DNA of 64,000 nt from JALGWN01 sp964598025. GTDB taxonomy: Bacteria; Arandabacterota; Arandabacteria; Arandabacterales; Arandabacteraceae. This document shows, one piece after another, positions 55,836-61,833 of this stretch. The position numbers were made by a program, and so were the translations under genes. The DNA is taken from NCBI GenBank assembly GCA_964598025.1, contig CAZRAU010000003.1, positions 1 to 64,000 of the forward strand. The letters are read 5' to 3'. The notes beneath the pieces are model-generated. The model ran no database searches. It was not told the DNA's origin and was given only the letters and a program-made list of their open reading frames with translations. Position 1 is the stretch's first letter. The number at the start of each line of letters is the position of its first letter.

Positions 55836-56918
55836 CTAGAAGAAGTACCCGGCACAGAAGGTCACGGTCCTGTAACTGTCGGTGTCGCCGCCCTTGGTAT
55901 ACTCAGGCTGTTTCATGTCGGCGAAGTCCACACCTATCTTGAGCGGCAACTTGCCTTCCGTGATCTTGTGCAGAGGGAGATGCAAGCCGAAGCCATAGGT
56001 AGTACTCTCGATGTTGTCCCTGTTAACGTCCTGGTCGTAGTCGTCCACGGTTTCCCTGTAATAACCCAGGCGCAGAGCGATGATTTCGACCAGCCTTACC
56101 TCACCCCCCAACCTCACGGCGGTCCGGTACTCGTAGTTCAAGATGTCCTGATACTCCACCTGAAAAACGGTTTCAACGGTTCGCAACTTCGGCTTCCAGG
56201 TCAGGCCCCACCAACCCATTTCATACGCGGCCCCAAGTCTCAGCGCGACGGGGAGATCCTCGGTGGTCTCAGGCACGTCGATGCTGGAGTAGGTGAGATT
56301 GGAGAGACTGCCGCCCAGCTTCAGCCAGTGACCGCTCGCCTGGGTACGGCCGAGGGAGAAGTACTTGAGCAGTCCGACATCGGCCCAATAGGCCGCCCCC
56401 TCAGCCGTCGACCGCCCCATGCCCGTCGCAAAATTGTATTGAAACGCGCTTATGTTCACCCCCACCAGGAGATCCTTCAGGGGCTCCCCGGCCAGCGTGA
56501 AGACAAGGATGGTGGCATCATTGGAGGTGGTCCCCCCCCCACCACCATGCTCATCCGGCCATATGAACGGCCCGTAGTCGAGGTTATACCTGCTCGCACC
56601 CACCGTCCCATAGTTCCCGGCTTGAACATGGCCTCCCCAGTATGTGAACTGGGCATTCTCCAGAAGGTAATAGCGGTCGGACAATGAGAAACAGCAACCC
56701 AACCCCTTCGCGTCGGCAAGCCCGGCAGGATTATAGAAGGTATTGATGATGTCCCCGGAGGATGTAACGCCTGCTCCCCCCGTTGCAGCCCCGGCAGCCC
56801 CGGCATTCCTGCCGAAGAACATCTCCTGTGCGAAGCCCCTGTACTTGGCATCGGCATCCGGCGAGGATGCCAGGACGACTCCAACTGCTACGGCAACGCA
56901 GATTGCCTTGCTACACAT
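55836..56918 (-). CDS. Outer-membrane protein, PorV/UPF0164-like beta-barrel
   Basis: 360 residues from ATG 56918. The signal peptide MCSKAICVAVAVGVVLASS is followed by a plug-like region (FFGRNAGAAGAATGGAGV...DIINTFYNPAGLAD) characteristic of the PorV/FadL-like barrel proteins of FCB bacteria. Many alternating beta-strands follow, and the C-terminus ends in the aromatic residues GYFF, the usual outer-membrane insertion signal. It may act in surface secretion (PorV helps type IX export) or in uptake of hydrophobic molecules. The sorting domains of the 35696 and 49679 proteins make the first possibility attractive but unproven. Confidence 0.75.
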   Translation of the reverse strand: MCSKAICVAVAVGVVLASSPDADAKYRGFAQEMFFGRNAGAAGAATGGAGVTSSGDIINTFYNPAGLADAKGLGCCFSLSDRYYLLENAQFTYWGGHVQAGNYGTVGASRYNLDYGPFIWPDEHGGGGGTTSNDATILVFTLAGEPLKDLLVGVNISAFQYNFATGMGRSTAEGAAYWADVGLLKYFSLGRTQASGHWLKLGGSLSNLTYSSIDVPETTEDLPVALRLGAAYEMGWWGLTWKPKLRTVETVFQVEYQDILNYEYRTAVRLGGEVRLVEIIALRLGYYRETVDDYDQDVNRDNIESTTYGFGLHLPLHKITEGKLPLKIGVDFADMKQPEYTKGGDTDSYRTVTFCAGYFF

Positions 56919-56995
56919 ACGCCTTTCCCCCCAATGTCGTGCCACACATGATCGGATGCGCCACCCGGCCATCCTGATGTGCGCCTCACTTTGTC

Positions 56996-57262
56996 TTAAC
57001 ACCTTCGCGCCACTACGAGCAGCATATCGCTCACGGCTTTGTCATAGGGCTCGAAGGCGTAACCCCCGTAGAAGTCAGTCTCGCCGAAACCTGCGGTCTT
57101 AAGCAGCGACTCATAGTCGTCTCTCAGAAGCATGACGGGATACTCCCTGCTCCAGACGACCAGCTCATTCCGGTCGGCAAAACCCTGATAAGTGTCCCGC
57201 ACCATTACCACAATCGTTCCGGCCACGCCGGCTGAAGCCGCAGGCCTCAGAGGCTCACGTCC
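56996..57262 (-). pseudogene. C-terminal fragment of a SAM-dependent methyltransferase-like protein
   Basis: The minus strand carries the terminal portion GTIVVMVRDTYQGFADRNE ... LLKTAGFGETDFYGGYAF ... LLVVARRC, the usual ending of class I methyltransferases. The N-terminal SAM-binding domain is absent. Upstream the frame runs into the VOC gene and becomes Arg-rich shadow. It is read as a truncated remnant left behind next to the VOC gene. Confidence 0.6.
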
Positions 57263-57264
57263 AT

Positions 57265-57630
57265 CTACTTGGCGTTGGCGTCGTTCTCCATTATGCCGAA
57301 GAGGTTGCCTTCGGTATCCGCACAATAGGCGAACCACCCCACGCCCGGGACCGGCATCTTGGGTGCAATCACGGCACCCCCGGCCGCTTCGATTCTGTCG
57401 ATAAAATCATCGACCGACGGAACATCAATGGTGTTTGTGACCGACTTTACATCGCCTCTCTTCATTATCCCGCCGTCGATTCCCGGCTCGGACCGGTCTC
57501 CGGTCACGACCAGCCAGTAATCCATCTGGCCTTTCCATTTCTTGATTTTCCATCCGAAGGCGTCCTCATAGAACTTCGCAGCGCGTTCCGGATCCGCAGC
57601 TGGTATCTCGAAGTGCACGACTCTGGGCAT
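57265..57630 (-). CDS. VOC-family (glyoxalase/bleomycin-resistance-like) protein
   Basis: 121 residues from ATG 57630, with AAAGGAGG just upstream. The open frame continues to 57681 but begins mid-loop. The single domain has the VOC pattern: MPRVVHFEIPAADPERAAKFYEDAFGW, a central DGGIM strand, and the C-terminal metal residue region GVGWFAYCADTEGNLFGIME. These small proteins act as lyases, dioxygenases or drug-binding proteins. The substrate cannot be inferred. A TTGATT-17-TGTAAT promoter lies upstream. Confidence 0.85.
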   Translation of the reverse strand: MPRVVHFEIPAADPERAAKFYEDAFGWKIKKWKGQMDYWLVVTGDRSEPGIDGGIMKRGDVKSVTNTIDVPSVDDFIDRIEAAGGAVIAPKMPVPGVGWFAYCADTEGNLFGIMENDANAK

Positions 57631-57707
57631 CGCGGCCTCCTTTGTTGATAACCGCCCTGTGATCCTCCCGGCGAGGAGCATGTTTCAGTAGATGCCTCGT
57701 CCTCTCT

Positions 57708-57736
57708 ATTACAACGGCAGCGCCCGGCCAAATCAA
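57708..57736 (-). promoter_or_regulatory. Promoter of the VOC gene
   Basis: Minus strand: TTGATT (complement of 57731-57736), 17-bp spacer and TGTAAT (complement of 57708-57713, 5 of 6). Predicted leader is about 70 nt before ATG 57630. Confidence 0.65.
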
Positions 57737-57809
57737 CCAAAATGCAAGAATGCCGTAGCATCACCACTCCTGTGAGGAGAAGCCGGCGGACTTGAGGGGT
57801 AATGAGCGC

Positions 57810-58499
57810 CTATTCCACACCCGCAAGGCGCGCTATGGCATCGGCAAGGCCTGATATTCCTGCAATCTCCTCATCCGGCACCTCCTCGGGAATCCTGGGG
57901 GCCTGCTTCCGGTGAAGTCCCCCGCGCACCAGGACGGTCTTCATGCCGACCTGTTTTGCCGGTATGATATCGTTGTCCACCCGGTCTCCGACCATGATAC
58001 ATGCTGCCGGTTCTACACCACAGGCTTTTGCAATCCGTTCCAGGTATCTGGGATCGGGTTTGGTGATTTCGAAATCATCCTGGGTGAAGCGGTATGTGAA
58101 TCGATTCAGGATACCTTCTTGCTCCAATAGATCCAAGAGATCACGTCCATATTGGCCGGCTATCCCGACCTTGAAACGCCGCGAGAAGATGGCGATTTCA
58201 TGCTTGAAACCCGCCATCAACTTGAGCGGCGGCCTCCGTCCGGTCCACTCGGCAAGAAAGGCACCGTAGAGCTTGCCGAAGAGGCCGCGGTCGGGTCGCA
58301 CCTGTTTCCAGAAGACATAGGCAAGTATGCGCGGACAAAAGACGGCGACTGCTTCGTCGAGATCGCTTCGGAGCATGTCTTCGGTGTAGCCCGGCACGCC
58401 GCCGGCCAAAACACGGGTCGCGGTCTCCATGCGAACCCGCTCGTGCTCCGACTCATCGAGTATCACGCCACCCGCATCCAGCAGGACGGTTGTAATCAT
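57810..58499 (-). CDS. HAD-superfamily hydrolase
   Basis: 229 residues. Motif I is LLDAGGVILDE: Asp8 is the nucleophile, but the residue two on is Gly, not the usual Asp. Motif III/IV is KPDPRYLERI and the acidic loop is CIMVGDRVDNDIIPAKQVGMK. The cap domain between (about residues 20-95) is of the small C1 type. The missing second Asp weakens the case for a phosphatase and fits dehalogenase or other HAD variants. It overlaps the methyltransferase gene by 4 nt, so the two are coupled. Confidence 0.8.
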   Translation of the reverse strand: MITTVLLDAGGVILDESEHERVRMETATRVLAGGVPGYTEDMLRSDLDEAVAVFCPRILAYVFWKQVRPDRGLFGKLYGAFLAEWTGRRPPLKLMAGFKHEIAIFSRRFKVGIAGQYGRDLLDLLEQEGILNRFTYRFTQDDFEITKPDPRYLERIAKACGVEPAACIMVGDRVDNDIIPAKQVGMKTVLVRGGLHRKQAPRIPEEVPDEEIAGISGLADAIARLAGVE

Positions 58500-59170
58500 T
58501 GCGGCCTTACCTCACAGAAAAGGCTGGAGCCGTCCACCTCGACCAGATCTACCTCGGCATCAAGGCCGCGGGTGAGCGTCCGAAAGTCGTCCGGCGAAAC
58601 CGTAGTGGCTGTGAAACCGTCTTTGCAGACGATGACACCGTTTCCCGTCTTCCCATAGTCTATATCGCCCAGGAGCCCCTCTTCGGCCTGGAGCTCAAAC
58701 CACTCAAGCCGGTCGGCCCAGAAGCGCTCCGCATATGTCGAGAAGAGCACCACCCCACCGGGCCTTGCGACGCGAACAGCCTCCCAGATCAGTTTCCGCT
58801 GATCCACATGGAAAGCCGAGATGCCGTTCTGGATACATACAACGCAATCAAACCACCCATCTTGGAAACCCAGAAGGGCCGCATCCATGCATGCAAGATG
58901 GCAATGCGCCAGATGCGCCACCTCTCCCTTACCTACAGCAAGGTTGTCATGGGAGGTATCCACGCCGACCACGGTCCCGGCTTTCTTTGCCAAACCCGGC
59001 AGGATACGCCCGTAACCGCAGCCCAGTTCAAGCACATCCGTCCCCGGCACCACTCTCTCCACCACATGGTCCGCCTCCTTGTCCAGATACTGCCGCACCC
59101 GGGGCGGGGCGATCTCATACACCCGCTTCAGTCTCTCACCCGAAAGCCTGTCCCTGTAATACTCGTACAA
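58496..59170 (-). CDS. Class I SAM-dependent methyltransferase
   Basis: 224 residues from TTG 59170, with GAGGTGGG upstream. Motif I is DVLELGCGYGRILPGLA, with VVGVDTSHDN as motif II. The end is ordinary. It should methylate a small molecule or peptide, but the substrate is unknown. Its 3' end overlaps the HAD gene by 4 nt (ATGA), and the radical-SAM-like gene lies 50 bp upstream on the same strand. A common pathway is possible. Confidence 0.85.
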   Translation of the reverse strand: MYEYYRDRLSGERLKRVYEIAPPRVRQYLDKEADHVVERVVPGTDVLELGCGYGRILPGLAKKAGTVVGVDTSHDNLAVGKGEVAHLAHCHLACMDAALLGFQDGWFDCVVCIQNGISAFHVDQRKLIWEAVRVARPGGVVLFSTYAERFWADRLEWFELQAEEGLLGDIDYGKTGNGVIVCKDGFTATTVSPDDFRTLTRGLDAEVDLVEVDGSSLFCEVRPQ

Positions 59171-59220
59171 AACCCACCTCTATGTGCTGGCGCCGGGCCA
59201 AGAACCCGAACGCTCCAGGC

Positions 59221-60729
59221 TCATCCGATGAAGGGCTCCTTCGTGACCAGTCTGATTCCCAGCTTCCTCGCCATGACAAAGCCAAGCGCCGATCTTCTCA
59301 CCCACAGATATTTCAGCAGGTCCAGCGGCCGTCTGTTCTTGAGATACAGCCCGGCTACCGCCCGCCTGCGCCATGCGGCCAGCGTCCCGTAAGGAAGACC
59401 TTCTATATCGACGATCTTCCCCCCATACCAGGCGTACCTCGACCAGTCTTCCGAGAGCCCCTTGTAGCCCCCGGCGCCACGAAGAGCCATCTCGTAGATG
59501 CCGGTCCCCGGATATGGCACGATGACGTCGATCCCTGCACTATCCGGGTTGAGCTCAGCAACCAGGTTCGCCGTATGTCTGATCTCTTGCTCGGTTTCAC
59601 CCGGATACCCCAGTGTGAAGAAGACCTCCACTTCTATACCCGCGTCTTTCATGGCTCCGATCTCCCGCCTGACCAGGTCTGCGGTTGTCCCCCTCCCGGT
59701 TGCTTTGAGGATCCTGTCGTCACCGGACCCGATGTCCACACGCAGGCGGAAACACCCAGCCGTCTTGGCGAGAGTCACAAGATCACGCGGTACGAGACCC
59801 GCACGGGCTGTCGCACTCCACCTGACCGGCCCAGGGAAATCGGTTTCGGCCAGAAGCCCGAGAAGTGTCCTGGGTTCTTCCGCATCATGGACAAGGGCAT
59901 CATCACAAAACTCAAAGGTGTGGGCACCCCACCGGCAGACAGCGCGCTCCATCTCTCTGCGCACGTTCTCGGCCGAACGCCATCTNNNNNNNNNNAAGAC
60001 CGGCAGCGAAAAAGGATTCTGATTGGGCGTGCCTCTGGTTGCCGCAATTACACAGCAGGCATCGCGCTGCTTGAGGGCATCCGGGCCGATGCCATAGTAG
60101 TCGTCGAAGTCAGGAAAAGGAAGAGCGTCGATTTCCTCGGGAGAGAGGGCCGGCGGACGGGAGTTGATGGTGACCCCATCCTTGTCGCGGTGTATGATTC
60201 CATCTATGTACTTCGCGGACGGCTTGGCATAGACGATGACGCCATTACTGTCCAGACCTATGCTGGTGCCGATGTCTTCAACATGCCGATGATTGTCTCT
60301 CAGCCATCCGGCCAGGCCCAGCAGTGGTCTCTCCCCTTCTCCGTTTATCCCATAGTCGAAGACGGGGAATTCGGTGAGCGTCCGCCTGGGAAGAGCCGTT
60401 ACGTGTGGGCCGCCGATTACAATGGGGGCCGAGATCTCCGACCTGAGTCTCAGACCGACGCCGGCGGCATCACGGATCTCATGGGTCATCGCGGTGATCC
60501 CCACAAGATGGGGCCGGTACTCAACCACTCGCCTTGTAAGATCATACGTCGTCCAGAAGTGATAGCGGGCATCGAAGATCCTGCACTCAAGACCGCCGGC
60601 CTTAAGATAGGCACACAATGCCGCGAGGCCGAGCGCAGGCTGTCTGCGCCGGCAATGATACGCACCGGGCACACGGACCAGCGCCACCTTGAAACCGGTT
60701 CTCTCCTGGACTCCGGCCTGGTCGTGCAT
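59221..60729 (-). CDS. B12-binding/radical-SAM-like protein lacking the cluster cysteines
   Basis: About 502 residues from ATG 60729; the frame is open to 60840. The N-terminal cobalamin-binding-like Rossmann region (ALVRVPGAYHC, GLAALCAYLKAGGLE, IVIGGPHVTALP, GINGEGERPLLGLA) fits B12-radical-SAM (BchE-like) proteins. The C-terminal TIM barrel has DIGSGDDRILKATGRG and TLGYPGETEQEI. At the CxxxCxxC position the sequence reads RGTPNQNPFS, so all three cysteines are replaced (Thr234, Asn238, Ser241). An assembly gap (59986-59995) lies just downstream. Without the [4Fe-4S] cluster it should not make the 5'-deoxyadenosyl radical. Either it has a non-radical role or the sequence next to the gap is unreliable. 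Confidence 0.75.
   Translation of the reverse strand: MHDQAGVQERTGFKVALVRVPGAYHCRRRQPALGLAALCAYLKAGGLECRIFDARYHFWTTYDLTRRVVEYRPHLVGITAMTHEIRDAAGVGLRLRSEISAPIVIGGPHVTALPRRTLTEFPVFDYGINGEGERPLLGLAGWLRDNHRHVEDIGTSIGLDSNGVIVYAKPSAKYIDGIIHRDKDGVTINSRPPALSPEEIDALPFPDFDDYYGIGPDALKQRDACCVIAATRGTPNQNPFSLPVXXXXRWRSAENVRREMERAVCRWGAHTFEFCDDALVHDAEEPRTLLGLLAETDFPGPVRWSATARAGLVPRDLVTLAKTAGCFRLRVDIGSGDDRILKATGRGTTADLVRREIGAMKDAGIEVEVFFTLGYPGETEQEIRHTANLVAELNPDSAGIDVIVPYPGTGIYEMALRGAGGYKGLSEDWSRYAWYGGKIVDIEGLPYGTLAAWRRRAVAGLYLKNRRPLDLLKYLWVRRSALGFVMARKLGIRLVTKEPFIG
59986..59995. other. Assembly gap (10 N)
   Basis: Ten Ns of unknown true length in the radical-SAM-like gene, just C-terminal of the altered cysteine motif. 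About four residues are missing if the length is real, as the flanking frame remains open. Confidence 0.95.
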
Positions 60730-60948
60730 ACCCAAGAACGCTCCTGGCTCTCCGTGGTCGGGGTTTCCGGACCGCTCCCCGGCTGAGGCTTGAGTTCGTC
60801 CGGCCACCCGGGCGTAGATCGCCTCGGGTGGCCCTGACACCCCCTGGACCGGTTTTTCACAAGGGGTCCATCAGGCACCTAGTTTAGTACCGTAAGCTGC
60901 CCGCGTCAAGTCCGGCCGGTTTCGCCCCTGGACACCCAACGGCCGGCC

Positions 60949-61083
60949 CTAACGCTTAACCTGAACCGTTTTCCGTGTGGTACGGTCGCTTGGCATAAAT
61001 AGCTTGCCGGATTCCATGGTTATATCTATACTGGCTCCAAGAGCTTCGCGTAGGTAGTCGGATAGCACACCCGAGCTCAAGCA
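60949..61083 (-). pseudogene. Unidentified coding remnant (44 residues)
   Basis: The minus strand, bounded by stops at 61084-61086 and 60949-60951, reads SSGVLSDYLREALGASIDIT ... SDRTTRKTVQVKR. The sequence is clearly protein-like but has no start with a ribosome site. Upstream the coding sense switches frame (GKVVLELGC in another frame). It is probably the decayed tail of a larger gene. Family not recognised. Confidence 0.4.
61004..61032 (+). promoter_or_regulatory. Candidate promoter of the small zinc-finger gene
   Basis: TTGCCG (61004-61009), 17-bp spacer and TATACT (61027-61032, 5 of 6). It would give a leader of about 130 nt to ATG 61172. It lies inside the antisense coding remnant, so may be fortuitous. 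Confidence 0.4.
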
Positions 61084-61171
61084 CTACCTTTCCCCTGCCG
61101 AAGTAAGGTTCAGAGCTTGCTCGCGAAGCACCGAGCCCACTTGTCGCTTCCGAAGAGCGCGGGGGGAAAAG

Positions 61172-61387
61172 ATGACGTGCAAGGTGCACAGCCAACCGCA
61201 GAGCATGACATGCTCCCGGTGTACCGACAACATGTGTCCGATGTGTGCTGAGTACATCGACGGCAACTGGTTCTGCCCCCACTGTGCCGCTGGGGAACGT
61301 AGAATCGCTGCGGGCATCGACTACGAGGACCTGATTGCCATCGGTCTTGGGGAAACGCCGCCCGACAGCGAACCCGTCGACATTTGA
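61172..61387 (+). CDS. Small B-box-like zinc-finger protein
   Basis: 71 residues from ATG 61172, preceded by GGGGGGAAAAG. The first 38 residues contain a dense Cys/His array (C3, H6, C14, C17, C22, C25, C35, C38: MTCKVHSQPQSMTCSRC, MCPMCAEYIDGNWFCPHC) resembling B-box/RING-like zinc-binding fingers found in small bacterial proteins. The rest is acidic (DYEDLIAIGLGETPPDSE). A protein- or nucleic-acid-binding role is inferred. It is probably monocistronic. Confidence 0.7.
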   Translation: MTCKVHSQPQSMTCSRCTDNMCPMCAEYIDGNWFCPHCAAGERRIAAGIDYEDLIAIGLGETPPDSEPVDI

Positions 61388-61833
61388 TTCGGCCTCACCG
61401 AATACAGCCGGCCTGTCCATAGGTCCGGTTGCGAGGGGGATTCTCGCCTCATCTCACCGCACCTGAGTTGCGTATGTCATCCACAATCTTCATGAGCCGG
61501 CCATGCTTCTGGTTATATATCATCTTATGCGTATATATGTATATATACAGAATGCCCCGGGCTCACTGCTTTCTCATTGAGTCGCAGTGGCGACAATCAC
61601 AACGCCACAAAGACAAGGGCGGAGCGAAGGCGGGCGCGGAGCAGTGAATGTCATTCTGAACAGCGAGCGGGCGGCGAGCGCAGCAAGACTGTCGGCCGCG
61701 GAGAGCCAGGCTGGTCAAAACCATCCGGATGCAAGGCCCGCGAAGTCTTAAGGAGTGAGGCGTACTATCTGGTACGCCGCAATGACGAGAAACGAGTGTA
61801 ACGCAGCAAACGGGTGGTTTTCACCAGCCTGGG
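61388..61833. other. Intergenic region with AT-rich block and hairpins
   Basis: 446 bp without a gene. It holds an alternating GTATATATGTATATATAC block (61531-61548), a Gly/Arg-type GC-rich segment, and the nested inverted repeat at 61706-61832 next to the gyrA end. Confidence 0.45.
61706..61832. repeat. Inverted repeat with nested hairpin after gyrA
   Basis: Arms CCAGGCTGGTCAAAACCATCCG (61706-61727) and the inverted CGGGTGGTTTTCACCAGCCTGG (61811-61832) pair at 20 of 22 positions. Inside lies a perfect 7-bp hairpin GGCGTAC-TATCTG-GTACGCC (61759-61778). The right arm ends one base before the gyrA stop (61834). It may be a terminator or a MITE-like unit. Confidence 0.65.

Noticed and set aside
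61531..61548. AT-rich alternating block as a replication origin
   Set aside because: No DnaA-box cluster or dnaA/gyrB neighbour is present.
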